Assembly: GCF_003583725.1 (NCBI RefSeq)
Contig: NZ_QXTF01000001.1
Location: forward strand, 1,054,001 to 1,118,000
Source of the DNA: Sphingomonas edaphi
Lineage (GTDB): Bacteria > Pseudomonadota > Alphaproteobacteria > Sphingomonadales > Sphingomonadaceae
Reading direction: 5' to 3'
DNA length: 64,000 bases
This document shows, piece by piece, positions 28,190 to 37,473 of this stretch. The first letter of the stretch is position 1; each line of letters opens with the position of its first letter. Position numbers and translations under genes: made by a program. Below the pieces are notes generated by a model. That model was given only the letters and a program-made list of their open reading frames with translations. It was not told where the DNA came from and searched no databases.

Positions 28190-29379
28190 ACGTGGCAACG
28201 CCCATCAATCCCGCGCTTGCCGTGCGCGACCAGTTCCCGGCCATCCCGCGAGACTGGCACTACCTAGACAGTGCCGCGACCGCTCAAAAACCGCAGGCGG
28301 TGATCGACGCAATCGCCAATGCATATGGCCGCGATTATGCAACGGTACACCGCGGCGTCTACGAACGCTCTGCGTCGATGACCCAAAGCTTCGAGGCGGC
28401 TCGCGCCGCCGCCGCGACATTGATCGGCGGGCGAGAAGAGGAAGTCGTCTTCACCCGCGGCGCGACCGAAGCCATCAACCTGGTCGCCCAGCGATATCGC
28501 AACGGCAATCGCAGCCGCGTCCTGCTGTCCGCTCTGGAGCACCATAGCAATATCGTGCCCTGGCAATTGGCAGGCTATGAGCTCGACGTCGTCCCGCTGA
28601 CCAGCGACGGTCGCATCGATCTCGACGCCGCAGAGCAAATGGCCAGCGAAGAGCATGCCCTCGTGTCGTTCGCGCACGTTTCGAACGTGCTTGGGTCGAT
28701 CCTCGACACAGCGCGTGCAGCACAGATCGCGCACAACGTCGGAGCGACGCTGATGCTCGACGGATGCCAGGCCGCGCCGCGCCTGCCCGTCGATATCGCC
28801 GCGATCGATTGCGACTTCTATGCTTTCTCCGCGCACAAGGTGTACGGCCCGACCGGCATCGGCGCGCTGTGGGCAAAGGCTGAAATCCTCAATGCCATGC
28901 CGCCGTGGCAGGGCGGTGGCGCGATGATTGACCGCGTGACGTTCGAGAAGACGACTTACCTTCCTGCGCCCGCCCGGTTCGAGGCGGGCACGCCGCATAT
29001 TGTCGGCGCTGTCGGATTTCATGCCGCGATCGACTGGGTGCGGGCGATCGGGCTGGACGCACTGCACGCGCATGAAAGCGCATTGGTAGCGGAATGCCGG
29101 GCAGCGTTGCGCTCCGTTGCAGGTGTGACTTTGTTCGGTCCGGAGGAAAGCGCCGGTATCGTCAGTTTCGCGCTCGACGGGGTTCATCCCCACGATATCG
29201 GCACCATATTGGATGACGCCGGCGTTGCTGTCCGCGCCGGTCATCATTGCGCGCAGCCGCTGATGGATTTGTTGGGCGTTCCAGCAACGGCGCGCGCTAG
29301 CTTCGCCGCGCACAGCGACGCATCGGACATTGAGGCGCTGGTGCAGGGCCTGCACAAGGTGAAACGGATTTTCGGATGA
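28186..29379 (+). CDS. sufS: Cysteine desulfurase SufS
   Basis: A pyridoxal-phosphate enzyme that removes sulfur from cysteine as a persulfide for the scaffold. The 397 residues have the PLP lysine in FSAHKVYGPTGIGALW and the persulfide Cys in VRAGHHCAQPLMDLLG, the group II signature. The frame begins with GTG at 28186, overlapping the sufD stop. No sufE or sufU sulfur-acceptor gene follows in the operon, which raises the question of how sulfur is relayed. Confidence 0.96.
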   Translation: MNVATPINPALAVRDQFPAIPRDWHYLDSAATAQKPQAVIDAIANAYGRDYATVHRGVYERSASMTQSFEAARAAAATLIGGREEEVVFTRGATEAINLVAQRYRNGNRSRVLLSALEHHSNIVPWQLAGYELDVVPLTSDGRIDLDAAEQMASEEHALVSFAHVSNVLGSILDTARAAQIAHNVGATLMLDGCQAAPRLPVDIAAIDCDFYAFSAHKVYGPTGIGALWAKAEILNAMPPWQGGGAMIDRVTFEKTTYLPAPARFEAGTPHIVGAVGFHAAIDWVRAIGLDALHAHESALVAECRAALRSVAGVTLFGPEESAGIVSFALDGVHPHDIGTILDDAGVAVRAGHHCAQPLMDLLGVPATARASFAAHSDASDIEALVQGLHKVKRIFG

Positions 29380-29837
29380 CGATGGGCGAAGAGAAAAAGA
29401 TCGAGATCGAAGAAGTCGACGCCGTCGATACTCCGCCGCGCGCCCGTGTGACTCCGGAATTCGAGCGCAAGCGCGATTATCTGACCGGCTTCCTCGCCGA
29501 AAAGAAGCCGGAGCTCGACCCCGGCGCGCCCGGCGGGCAACTGCAGGAAGCGGTAATCGAGGCGCTGAAGTCGATCTACGATCCTGAAATTCCGGTCGAC
29601 ATTTACGAACTAGGCCTGATCTACGACGTGTCGATCAACGAGGATGGGGACGCCGTCGTCACGATGACGCTAACCACGCCGCATTGCCCGGTCGCGGAAT
29701 CGATGCCCGGCGAAGTCGAGCTTCGAGTGCTGTCGGTCCCGGGCATCCGCGACGCCGAAGTGAAGCTGGTCTGGGATCCGCCGTGGGACCCGAGCAAAAT
29801 GAGCGACGAGGCCCGGCTCGAACTGGGAATGCTGTGA
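29376..29837 (+). CDS. sufT: SUF-associated MIP18/DUF59 protein (SufT-like)
   Basis: A 153-residue protein with a ~50-residue charged N-terminal region and the DUF59 (MIP18) fold: IYDPEIPVDIYELGLIYDV, then MTLTTPHCPVAESMP with its conserved Cys, then VKLVWDPPW. The family aids maturation or transfer of iron-sulfur clusters; the SUF-linked form is called SufT. ATG at 29376 overlaps the sufS stop (ATGA); a second ATG at 29382 is possible. The stop shares one base with the next gene (TGATG). Confidence 0.9.
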   Translation: MTMGEEKKIEIEEVDAVDTPPRARVTPEFERKRDYLTGFLAEKKPELDPGAPGGQLQEAVIEALKSIYDPEIPVDIYELGLIYDVSINEDGDAVVTMTLTTPHCPVAESMPGEVELRVLSVPGIRDAEVKLVWDPPWDPSKMSDEARLELGML

Positions 29838-30196
29838 TGAACAAGGAAACCAAGGTCCGGCAGCGTCCTGCCGCCATTACGCTCACGCCAGCAGCCGAAG
29901 CGCGGGTCGCCGACCTGATGAGCCGAGCGCCAGACGGCGCAATCGGCGTCAAATTGTCTACACCGCGCCGCGGATGCTCGGGCCTAGCTTATTCGGTCGA
30001 CTATGTCACCGAGGAGACCAGGCTCGACGAGAAAATAGAGACGCCCGGAGGCACGTTCTACGTCGATGGCGCGTCGATCCTTTACCTCGTCGGCAGCGTG
30101 ATGGACTGGTGCGAGGACGACTTTGCTGCCGGCTTCGTGTTCGATAATCCCAATGCCAAGGGCGCCTGCGGCTGCGGCGAGAGTTTCACCGTCTAG
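29837..30196 (+). CDS. sufA: A-type Fe-S carrier SufA/IscA
   Basis: A 119-residue A-type carrier that receives clusters from the scaffold and passes them to apoproteins. The three conserved Cys of the family are present: one in RRGCSGLAY and two in GACGCGESF. It is the last gene of the suf run, with its ATG fused to the sufT stop. No hairpin terminator follows in the 54 bases before the next gene. Confidence 0.95.
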   Translation: MNKETKVRQRPAAITLTPAAEARVADLMSRAPDGAIGVKLSTPRRGCSGLAYSVDYVTEETRLDEKIETPGGTFYVDGASILYLVGSVMDWCEDDFAAGFVFDNPNAKGACGCGESFTV

Positions 30197-30250
30197 GGTT
30201 CAAAGCGGACCAAGCATGCGTTATTCTCGTCGGGCTGAAGGAGCTTGGCG

Positions 30251-30523
30251 ATGTTGCACATTCCTTTGATCCTGTTGGTCGCCCTGACAATGTCTCCGGT
30301 GGCTACTGCCGCTCCGTTGCAAACGTCACAATCCGTGATTGACGTCTACCGCCAATGCCAGTCCCGGACCTTGGCACAAGGCGACCAGCCACGGCCGCAT
30401 TTGCAGCGTCTTGCCGACCTGCCGCCCGCAAACAGCTACGCAGCAGTTCTCCGGATCAAGAACGGCTGCCCCGATCCGCTCATTACCAGCACCGGAATCG
30501 GCAAGATCGCCCGGCCCCGCTGA
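30251..30523 (+). CDS. Small secreted hypothetical protein
   Basis: A 90-residue protein of unknown function. The N-terminus is a signal peptide (MLHIPLILLVALTMSPVATA), and the mature ~70 residues contain two Cys (YRQCQ and NGCPD) that could form a disulfide. The ATG at 30251 is chosen because GGAG lies 7 bases upstream; a TTG two codons earlier is a weaker choice. It lies 54 bases after sufA with no terminator seen, so read-through from suf is possible. It is convergent with the subtilase gene, 4 bases away. Confidence 0.6.
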   Translation: MLHIPLILLVALTMSPVATAAPLQTSQSVIDVYRQCQSRTLAQGDQPRPHLQRLADLPPANSYAAVLRIKNGCPDPLITSTGIGKIARPR

Positions 30524-30527
30524 TCAC

Positions 30528-32834
30528 CTAGAAGCCGAGGCTGTAGCGAATGGCGGCGCCCATGTCCGAGTCGGCCGATGCCACGTGACCCGGCTCGCGG
30601 CGTATGAACAGGTTACCGCCGATCCAACCCTTGCCGATTATTGCGGAATAGCTGAGTTCCGCGTCAATTTCGCGTCCGGACGGCGCAAAGCTCAGTCGGG
30701 AGAAGCTGTTTGTTTCGCTCTCGGTTGCATAATCGTAACCGGTCGGGAGCATCATCCCAATCCCGCCCCGCTCAATCCTGAGAGGCTGCGAGAGGCGGAA
30801 ACCGGCGCGGTCGTCGGTCCCGAATACGCCCGATTTGGTCAGGTCTAGCGAGTAAGCCGCGGTCGCGAATTTCCCGCTGGAGAAATCCGTCCAGCCGCGG
30901 CGGCCTGCTAACGTCGCCGTTAAACCCGAGCCGAAGTCGTGACGCGCTTCGAGATCAAGAAACAGGCTGGACGACCCGCCACTGCCGAACAACGCGCCCA
31001 TGCGACCGCCAAGCAATGTCTGTTTCTCGTCGAGGCGGCCGAGACCCAGCGAAACCCAGTTGCTTCCGCCGAAACGCCGGTCCAACGAAACACTGCTCCA
31101 GCGATAGGGAGCGTTAGTCGCGCTCGTCCGCACTTCCTGCCAGACCCGGCCTTGCTCCATCGCGACGGTGATTCCGGCAAAGCCGAGGTCACGGCGCATC
31201 GCCATGCTCATGCCGCGCCGAGCATTAAAGCCGGGATCGCCGCTGATGTCCCGAGCGACCAGGAATGCGCCGGCTTGCGCGCCGGTCAGTTTCCGTTCGA
31301 TCGCCTTGGCGCCTTCGGAAAATCCCAATGCCGCCTTGGTTTTGGAATCAAGCCGCGCAATGGCCGAGCCGGCGACGAGCCGCGATTGCCGCGCATCATC
31401 CGGTCCGATACCGAAGCGAGCGACGTCAAACATGCCCGGCATGCCCTGACGTTGCGCAACGGTCATAGCGATCGACAGCGGACCGCCCTCGACCGCCGAG
31501 GAGCGAACAATTCCGCTGAGCGCGCGAGCCAGCGGCTTGCGCGTTTCGGCTGACTTCAGGCCTTTGGCTAGGTCGATCGCAAACGCGCGGCTGTACCCGT
31601 CCAAGATGATCGCGCCCAACCCCTCCTGACCGCCGTCGCCGCCTGCTTCCGGCATGTCGCTCGACGTGTTTTCGTTAGTTACGGCGACCTCGGTTCCGGC
31701 GAGGCTTGTCGTTCCGACGGGCTGGAAGGCCCGTGTGATGTTCAGCCTGCCCTGACCGTAAACGGTATCATCGCCGGCCGAGCCTAGGTCGTCTGCCGTT
31801 CTGAACAGCAGATCTACGATCTGCGCCGAGGTCAGGTTCGGGAACGCCTGCGCGACAAGTGCTACAGCACCGCTGATTACCGGCGCCGAAAAGCTTGTCC
31901 CCGAATAGAGATAGCCCGCGCCGGTGTGATCGATCGTGCGCACGCGATAGCCGAGTGCCGCCAAATACCAGTTTTGCCCTTGGCCAGCTCTATTGGAAAA
32001 GGTGGACAACTGGTTGAGGTTGGTACCACCGGCGCCGTCGTCGGCGCCAACCGAACCGGCGATGATGACCTGTCCCGGAAACGTCTGAGCAGGGACGAGC
32101 GCGAAGGGATCCGAATTGCCGCCCTTCGCCGGGTCCTCGCCATCATTGCCTGCAGAAATGACGAGGATGATACCGGCGTTCACAGCGCGTTGCATTGCCG
32201 ACATCAATTGCGAGCCGGGAGACGATCCTCCAAGCGACATGTTGATGACCCGCGCGCCCGCAAGCCGCGCCGCGTCGATACCTTGGGCAATCGCGCTGTC
32301 GTAAAATTCGCATCCGTCGCCCGCTGGATCGGTACAACTACCAGGCTGGTCCGCCCTGAAGGACAGGATCGTCGCGTCGAATGCCACGCCAATGTTCTGG
32401 GCGTCGTTGCGCGCGGCCGCGGCCGTAGCGGTCACGGCCGTACCATGGCCGTCCTCATCCCCAAGCGCGCGATTGCCGGCTACATCCCGGCTGGCCGAGC
32501 CGATTCTTCCGGAAAATTCGGCAAGCGCCGGATTGATGCCGCTGTCGATGACAGCCAGTTTGACGCCCTTGCCGGTTGCCCCCTGTTGCCAGGCCGAGAT
32601 TGCGCCCGCGGTTACAGCGCCGTTCGAGCGACGATATTCGCTGGTGTCGTAGTTCACCGTTGGGGTGGGCGTCGGCGTAGGGGTCGGAGTCGGCGTGGGA
32701 GTGGGTGTAGGGGTTGGTGTCGGAGTGGGCGTTGGGGTCGACCCGACGCTACCGCCGCCACCGCCCCCACCGCATGCGGAAAGGGCGAGCATCAGTGCGC
32801 AGCCGGTGGATGCAAGAAACCGCTTATTCATCAT
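30528..32834 (-). CDS. Subtilisin-like serine protease, lipoprotein with autotransporter-like C-terminus
   Basis: A 768-residue S8 (subtilase) protease. A lipoprotein signal ends in LALSAC, then a Gly run and 13 Thr-Pro repeats (residues ~33-58). The catalytic triad is visible: Asp in AVIDSGIN, His in DGHGTAVTA, Ser in SGTSFSAPV. The last ~300 residues are rich in alternating hydrophobic strands and end YSLGF, like an outer-membrane beta-barrel. Lipobox plus subtilase plus barrel recalls NalP and SphB1 autotransporters. ATG at 32834 follows GGGGAG; the open frame reaches 32879. Lipid anchoring and self-secretion are inferred. Confidence 0.85.
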   Translation of the reverse strand: MMNKRFLASTGCALMLALSACGGGGGGGSVGSTPTPTPTPTPTPTPTPTPTPTPTPTPTVNYDTSEYRRSNGAVTAGAISAWQQGATGKGVKLAVIDSGINPALAEFSGRIGSASRDVAGNRALGDEDGHGTAVTATAAAARNDAQNIGVAFDATILSFRADQPGSCTDPAGDGCEFYDSAIAQGIDAARLAGARVINMSLGGSSPGSQLMSAMQRAVNAGIILVISAGNDGEDPAKGGNSDPFALVPAQTFPGQVIIAGSVGADDGAGGTNLNQLSTFSNRAGQGQNWYLAALGYRVRTIDHTGAGYLYSGTSFSAPVISGAVALVAQAFPNLTSAQIVDLLFRTADDLGSAGDDTVYGQGRLNITRAFQPVGTTSLAGTEVAVTNENTSSDMPEAGGDGGQEGLGAIILDGYSRAFAIDLAKGLKSAETRKPLARALSGIVRSSAVEGGPLSIAMTVAQRQGMPGMFDVARFGIGPDDARQSRLVAGSAIARLDSKTKAALGFSEGAKAIERKLTGAQAGAFLVARDISGDPGFNARRGMSMAMRRDLGFAGITVAMEQGRVWQEVRTSATNAPYRWSSVSLDRRFGGSNWVSLGLGRLDEKQTLLGGRMGALFGSGGSSSLFLDLEARHDFGSGLTATLAGRRGWTDFSSGKFATAAYSLDLTKSGVFGTDDRAGFRLSQPLRIERGGIGMMLPTGYDYATESETNSFSRLSFAPSGREIDAELSYSAIIGKGWIGGNLFIRREPGHVASADSDMGAAIRYSLGF
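32661..32738 (-). repeat. Thr-Pro dipeptide repeat tract (13 units)
   Basis: Twenty-six codons encode 13 consecutive Thr-Pro pairs between the lipid anchor and the protease domain. The codons vary (ACC/ACG/ACT/ACA with CCA/CCC/CCG/CCT), so the repeat is conserved as protein rather than as an exact DNA repeat. It would act as an extended spacer holding the protease away from the membrane. Confidence 0.9.
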
Positions 32835-32942
32835 TAACTCCCCGACAAGCCGTTGAGTTTTAACGACTTTCCCCAACATCCCTAATGTCGCGATAAAGCT
32901 TTCATTTTGCTGAATTGGTCAAGCGGACTAGGTAACGCGCCG

Positions 32943-33614
32943 ATGGACCCGCGCTTCGCCCATGTCACCGACTGGATTTTCGATCTCGATAATTGCCTCT
33001 ACCCGGCGGCAACGGGCCTGTTCGAGTTGATTGACGAGCGAATGGGCGCTTACATCCAGCGCTTGCTGGACTGCGACCCGGTCGAGGCCAAGCGTGTCCA
33101 GAAGGCCCATTTCCACGCGCACGGCACGACGCTCGCGGGGCTGATGAAGGAACATCAGGTAGACCCGCATCACTTCTTGGATGACGTCCATGCCATATCA
33201 CTGGAACGCATTCGGCCCGACGACCGGCTCGCTCGGGCGCTGACCCGCTTGCCTGGGCGCAAGCTCGTTTTCACCAACGGTGACGCGCCTTATGCCCGTC
33301 GCGTCCTCGGCGCTCTCGGCATCGAGCAGCACTTCGAAGAGCTGCACGACATCCATGCGTCGGACCTCCGGCCCAAGCCCGACGAACATGGCTATCGCTT
33401 GCTGTTAGATCGATTCGCGATCGACCCGAACCGTGCCGCTATGGTCGAGGATATGGCGCAAAACCTCAGGCCCGCAAAAATGCTCGGCATGACGACCATT
33501 TGGGTCGACAATGGCTCCGAACGCGGCAATCACGCCCATCACCCCGATTTTATCGACCTGACTATCGCCGACGTCGGCGAGTGGCTCGAACAGCTAACTG
33601 GAGAAGCGCAATGA
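32943..33614 (+). CDS. HAD-family pyrimidine 5'-nucleotidase (SDT1-like)
   Basis: A 223-residue HAD hydrolase with the nucleophile motif DLDNCLYP, the TNGD motif II, Lys in RPKPDEHGY and the acidic pair in MVEDMAQNL. The family dephosphorylates pyrimidine nucleotides. The ATG at 32943 ([11 protein letters not shown]) is preferred over an upstream frame. Its stop overlaps dapD by ATGA, so the two are coupled, a common pairing in alphaproteobacteria. The divergent subtilase lies 108 bases upstream. Confidence 0.88.
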   Translation: MDPRFAHVTDWIFDLDNCLYPAATGLFELIDERMGAYIQRLLDCDPVEAKRVQKAHFHAHGTTLAGLMKEHQVDPHHFLDDVHAISLERIRPDDRLARALTRLPGRKLVFTNGDAPYARRVLGALGIEQHFEELHDIHASDLRPKPDEHGYRLLLDRFAIDPNRAAMVEDMAQNLRPAKMLGMTTIWVDNGSERGNHAHHPDFIDLTIADVGEWLEQLTGEAQ

Positions 33615-34429
33615 CCGACCTTCAATCGACCATCGAGGCCGCTTGGGAGTCGCGCGACACGATCGACGCGGGCGATACCGCACTGCGCGAAGCGGTCGAG
33701 GCCGCCATCCTTCGCCTCGATTCGGGCGAAGAACGCGTCGCCGAAAAGGTCGACGGTGCCTGGCGGGTCAACCAGTGGCTCAAGAAAGCGGTGCTGCTCA
33801 GTTTTCGACTGAACCCGATGGAAGCGATTAGTGGCGGACCCGGCGGTGCGCCTTGGTGGGATAAGGTCCCGTCAAAATTCCTCGGCTGGGGTCCCGAAAG
33901 CTTTTCGCAGGCCGGTTTTCGTTCGGTTCCCGGAGCGATCGTCCGGCGCGGTGCCTTCATCGCGCCTGGCGCGGTGTTGATGCCCAGCTTCGTCAATATC
34001 GGCGCCCATGTCGGCGAGGGGACGATGGTCGATACCTGGGCTACGGTTGGCAGCTGCGCACAGATCGGCCGCAACGTTCACATCTCGGGCGGCGCAGGCA
34101 TCGGCGGCGTACTCGAGCCACTACAGGCCGGGCCGGTCATCATTGAGGATAATTGTTTCATCGGGGCTCGATCAGAAGTTGCCGAAGGCGTGATCGTCGA
34201 AGAAGGCGCGGTTCTGTCCATGGGTGTATTCCTCGGCGCTTCAACTAAGATCGTCGACCGGGCCAGCGGCGAAATCCATTACGGACGCGTCCCAGCCTAC
34301 TCGGTCGTCGTGCCTGGTGCGTTGCCCGGCAAGGACGGCGGGCCGTCGCTGGCATGCGCGGTCATCGTCAAGCAGGTCGATGAGCGCACCCGGTCCAAGA
34401 CGTCGATCAACGAACTGTTGCGCGACTGA
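33611..34429 (+). CDS. dapD: Tetrahydrodipicolinate N-succinyltransferase
   Basis: Catalyses the succinylation step of lysine and diaminopimelate synthesis. The 272 residues have a helical N-terminal region, then left-handed beta-helix hexapeptides ([21 protein letters not shown], quoted only in part as [11 protein letters not shown]) and the C-terminal [12 protein letters not shown]-like turn with [20 protein letters not shown], cited here as [16 protein letters not shown]. The ATG at 33611 overlaps the nucleotidase stop; upstream in-frame codons to 33500 are shadow sequence. A 92-base gap with a palindrome follows. Confidence 0.95.
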   Translation: MTDLQSTIEAAWESRDTIDAGDTALREAVEAAILRLDSGEERVAEKVDGAWRVNQWLKKAVLLSFRLNPMEAISGGPGGAPWWDKVPSKFLGWGPESFSQAGFRSVPGAIVRRGAFIAPGAVLMPSFVNIGAHVGEGTMVDTWATVGSCAQIGRNVHISGGAGIGGVLEPLQAGPVIIEDNCFIGARSEVAEGVIVEEGAVLSMGVFLGASTKIVDRASGEIHYGRVPAYSVVVPGALPGKDGGPSLACAVIVKQVDERTRSKTSINELLRD

Positions 34430-34439
34430 TCTCAGCCAT

Positions 34440-34469
34440 AAGGCTCACTTATCGATAAGTATGGGCCTT
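34440..34469. promoter_or_regulatory. 14-bp perfect palindrome between dapD and the DMT transporter
   Basis: ACTTATCGATAAGT (34447-34460) equals its own reverse complement, and an outer AAGGC/GCCTT pair (34440-34444, 34465-34469) extends it. It may be an operator for the transporter gene or a hairpin terminator of dapD; a short TTTCGTT tail follows. The AT-rich, exactly symmetric core favours a protein-binding site. Confidence 0.45.
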
Positions 34470-34521
34470 TCGTTGGAGATTCCCGGCGTCAGGTCGTAGC
34501 TCCCTCCAGGCAGGAGGAACT

Positions 34522-35517
34522 ATGGCGACGCTTGGAAAAAGGCTGTTTGACCGCATGCCGCGGGACGCGAGCAAGATCGGGAAAGGCTATGCAAGGCCCA
34601 TGATCAACGTCGTCATGGACCGCCGCGACTGGGCGATCCTCCTCGCGCTCGCGCTCATCTGGGGCGCCGCCTTCTTCTTTATTAAGGTGGCGGTGACACA
34701 CGTCGCGCCGCTGACCTACGTCTGGCTTCGATTGACCATCGCCGCGCTGACGCTTGCCGCCTGGATGCGTTGGCGGGGCGAAACGCTGGACCTGCCGCTA
34801 GCGGTTTGGGGCGCGATCACAGTCCTAGCCATTCTCAACAATGTCGCGCCCTTTTTGATGTTCGGATGGGCACAGCAGCATATCGCCAGCGGCCTCGCGT
34901 CGATCCTCAATGCGACAACGCCGATCTGGGGCGTCGTAGTGGCGCATATCGCGACGAGCGACGAGCGCATAACGCCTGCAAAGCTCGCCGGTGTCGTGAT
35001 TGGTTTCGTTGGGGTCGCGACGATGATCGGCCCAGACCTACTTACGTCTGGTGGCAGCTTTCTTCCGCAGCTGGCCTGCATCATTGCCTCGCTCAGCTAT
35101 GCATTAGCGGGCGTCTGGGCGCGTCGCTTCAAGCCGATGAAGATCGCACCGTTGCAGGTCGCAACGGCGCAGTTGCTCGTGGGCGCGCTGGTCATGACTC
35201 CGCTTTCGCTGACGGTCGGTCAGCCCTGGATCGGCGGTGCGCCGTCCGCCCCTGCGTTCGGCGCCATCGTCGTGTTGGCGCTGGTAAGTTCGGCCTTCGC
35301 CTACGTGCTTTATTTCAAACTGATTGATTCCGCAGGCGCGACCAATGCCAGTCTGGTGACCTTGCTGGTGCCGCCGGTCGCGATCCTCCTTGGCGCCCTA
35401 TTCCTAGGGGAGATGCTGACCGTGGTACAACTCGCCGGTCTCGGCTTCATCGCTCTGGGCCTGGCCGTCATCGATGGCCGCCTGTTTGTAGCGGTCCGCC
35501 GGCGCGCCCTTGCCTAG
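34522..35517 (+). CDS. EamA/DMT-superfamily transporter
   Basis: A 331-residue inner-membrane permease. About ten hydrophobic segments in two EamA halves are visible, the first beginning WAILLALALIWGAAFFFIKVA (cited as LALALIWGAAFFFIKVA) and the second SLSYALAGVWARRF. Members export amino acids or metabolites; the substrate is not predictable here. The ATG at 34522 has a near-perfect AGGAGG site five bases upstream, which decides this start and adds an unusual ~30-residue cytosolic N-terminus. Its stop shares CTAG with the convergent thioredoxin gene. Confidence 0.88.
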   Translation: MATLGKRLFDRMPRDASKIGKGYARPMINVVMDRRDWAILLALALIWGAAFFFIKVAVTHVAPLTYVWLRLTIAALTLAAWMRWRGETLDLPLAVWGAITVLAILNNVAPFLMFGWAQQHIASGLASILNATTPIWGVVVAHIATSDERITPAKLAGVVIGFVGVATMIGPDLLTSGGSFLPQLACIIASLSYALAGVWARRFKPMKIAPLQVATAQLLVGALVMTPLSLTVGQPWIGGAPSAPAFGAIVVLALVSSAFAYVLYFKLIDSAGATNASLVTLLVPPVAILLGALFLGEMLTVVQLAGLGFIALGLAVIDGRLFVAVRRRALA

Positions 35518-36074
35518 CGGGCTTCGGCGAGCAGTGCCCTAGCCTGTTCGCCCGTCCAGTCGAGATCGCCGACGAAGCGCCAGATCTCCTTGCCGTCTGA
35601 CCCATAGAGGATGGTCGTAGGCATGATCTGAATTCCCAGTTCTTCGGTCAGCTTCATCTCTGCGTCGTGGAACGCGGCAAAACGACCAATATCCCGTTCC
35701 GCCAGGAATGCCTCGACCGATCCCTGCGGCGCCATGTCCTGGCTAATCGCGATCACGCCGAGCTTTCCGTCTTCAGTTTGCGATTGTTCAAGGGTCTGAA
35801 GCGTCGGCAATTCCTTGATGCACGGCGCGCACCAGCTCGCCCACAGATTGACGAGCACCGGTCCACCCTTGAACTTGCCTAGGTCGATGTCGCCGCCGTC
35901 GGGATTCTTGAACTGGACCGTCGGGGCTGGCTGGCCCTTGTGGCTGCGGTCGACGCCGGTCGCGGCCTTGACCTCTTGCGTCGGCGCTTGAGGCGCGTCG
36001 GCCTTTTGCCTATCGCAGCCGCCAAGGAACGAACTGCCCGCAAGGGCAACGAGGAGAATGGCGATCAGCCGCAC
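35514..36074 (-). CDS. TlpA-like thioredoxin lipoprotein
   Basis: A 186-residue periplasmic thiol-disulfide oxidoreductase. The lipobox FLGGC places the lipidated Cys at residue 20. A ~50-residue linker leads to the thioredoxin fold with [12 protein letters not shown] (Cys82, Cys85) and the cis-Pro loop IMPTTILYG. The GTG at 36074 is preferred because GGAG lies six bases upstream on the minus strand; a TTG four codons earlier (36086) is less likely. The gene starts inside the 5' end of the divergent argH, so the two genes overlap head to head by 17 bases. Confidence 0.88.
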   Translation of the reverse strand: MRLIAILLVALAGSSFLGGCDRQKADAPQAPTQEVKAATGVDRSHKGQPAPTVQFKNPDGGDIDLGKFKGGPVLVNLWASWCAPCIKELPTLQTLEQSQTEDGKLGVIAISQDMAPQGSVEAFLAERDIGRFAAFHDAEMKLTEELGIQIMPTTILYGSDGKEIWRFVGDLDWTGEQARALLAEAR

Positions 36075-37473
36075 GGGCAACTCCAATCAGATGTGGGGCG
36101 GGCGCTTTGAAGGCGGTCCCGCCGCGGTGATGCGCGAGATAAATGCCTCCATCTCTGTCGACAAGCGATTGTGGAAGGAAGACATCGCTGCAAGCCGCGC
36201 CCATGCTGCGATGCTGGGCCGGAAGGGTATCCTGTCTGAAGCTGACGCCAAGGCCATCGACGAAGGCCTGACCGCTGTCGGTCTCGAGATTGATGAAGGC
36301 AAGCTGGTCGAGGACCCCGCGCTCGAAGATATCCATATGCACGTCGAGCATCGCCTGTCGCAGATGATCGGCGACGCCGCCGGGCGGCTGCACACCGCCC
36401 GTTCGCGCAACGACCAGGTCGCTACCGACTTCAAATTATTCGTCCGCAACTGTGTCGATGAGGCGGTCGAAGGCATCGATGCGCTCGAGCAGGCGCTTCT
36501 GAACCGCGCCGAGGAACATGCGGGCAGCGTCATGCCGGGCTTCACCCACCTGCAGTCGGGCCAGCCGGTCACGCTGGGCCATCACTTGCTCGCCTATCGA
36601 GAGATGCTGGTCCGCGATCGCAGCCGCTTCATCGATGCACGGGCGCGAATGAACGAGTCTCCGCTGGGCAGTGCGGCGCTGGCTGGCACCGGCTTCGACC
36701 TCGACCGCGCCGAAACAGCGCGCGCGCTAGGCTTCGACCGGCCGACGGCGAATAGCCTCGACGCCGTCTCGGACCGAGACTTCGTGGTCGATTACCTTCA
36801 TGCTGCGGCGCTCTGTTCGGTCCACCTGTCGCGGTTGGCCGAAGAAATCATCATGTGGGCCAGCCAGCCCTTCAGTTTCCTAAAGCTACCCGATGCATGG
36901 TCGACCGGATCGTCTATCATGCCTAACAAGCGCAATCCCGATGCAGCCGAACTGGTGCGCGGTCATTCGGCCCGGATCGTGGGCGACCTCGTTTCGTTGC
37001 TTGTTCTGCTCAAGGGCCTGCCACTCGCCTATGCCAAGGACCTACAGGACGACAAGCCGCCACTGTTCGACGCATACGACCTGTTGTCGCTCAGCCTTGC
37101 CGCAATGGCGGGTATGGTTGCCGACGTCATCTTCGTTCCCGAACGGATGCGCTCGGTGGCGGCGGCTGGCCACGCTACGGCTACAGACCTTGCAGACTGG
37201 CTGGTCAGCGACGCGGACGTGCCATTCCGCGAGGCGCACCATATTTCCGGACGCGCGGTCGCGGCTGCCGAGGCCGCCGGCAAGGCGCTGGACGAGCTAA
37301 GTCTTGAGGAGCTTCGCGCAGTCGACTCCCGGATCGACGAGCGCGTCCTGCCCCGCCTTTCAGTCGAAGCTTCAGTAGCCTCCCGCCGCTCCGCTGGCGG
37401 CACTGCGCCGGACCGGGTAAAGGGAGCCATCGCGGCCGCGCGCGCGCAAATTGCTGCCCGGGAGGGATCATGA
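36058..37473 (+). CDS. argH: Argininosuccinate lyase
   Basis: Releases arginine and fumarate in the last step of arginine synthesis. The 471 residues contain the N-terminal [11 protein letters not shown], the [13 protein letters not shown] core, [13 protein letters not shown] and the superfamily signature [12 protein letters not shown] with the catalytic Ser. The ATG at 36058 lies right after GAGGAG; M12 (MWGGRF) at 36091 is a shorter alternative. argG is also present, about 14 kb downstream and on the other strand. Its 5' end overlaps the tlpA-like gene. Confidence 0.95.
   Translation: MAISRTGNSNQMWGGRFEGGPAAVMREINASISVDKRLWKEDIAASRAHAAMLGRKGILSEADAKAIDEGLTAVGLEIDEGKLVEDPALEDIHMHVEHRLSQMIGDAAGRLHTARSRNDQVATDFKLFVRNCVDEAVEGIDALEQALLNRAEEHAGSVMPGFTHLQSGQPVTLGHHLLAYREMLVRDRSRFIDARARMNESPLGSAALAGTGFDLDRAETARALGFDRPTANSLDAVSDRDFVVDYLHAAALCSVHLSRLAEEIIMWASQPFSFLKLPDAWSTGSSIMPNKRNPDAAELVRGHSARIVGDLVSLLVLLKGLPLAYAKDLQDDKPPLFDAYDLLSLSLAAMAGMVADVIFVPERMRSVAAAGHATATDLADWLVSDADVPFREAHHISGRAVAAAEAAGKALDELSLEELRAVDSRIDERVLPRLSVEASVASRRSAGGTAPDRVKGAIAAARAQIAAREGS

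Noticed and set aside
28264-29355. 363-codon open frame antisense to sufS
   Set aside because: It lies inside a well-supported cysteine desulfurase and its translation is Arg/His/Ala-rich without any motif. Long antisense frames are common in high-GC genomes.
32661-32738. Phase-variable DNA repeat in the subtilase
   Set aside because: The repeat is regular at protein level only. The DNA units vary in the third base, so slippage is unlikely.
31926-32837. 303-codon frame opposite the subtilase
   Set aside because: Its end is a Gly-Val run that simply mirrors the Thr-Pro repeat; the subtilase triad shows which strand codes.
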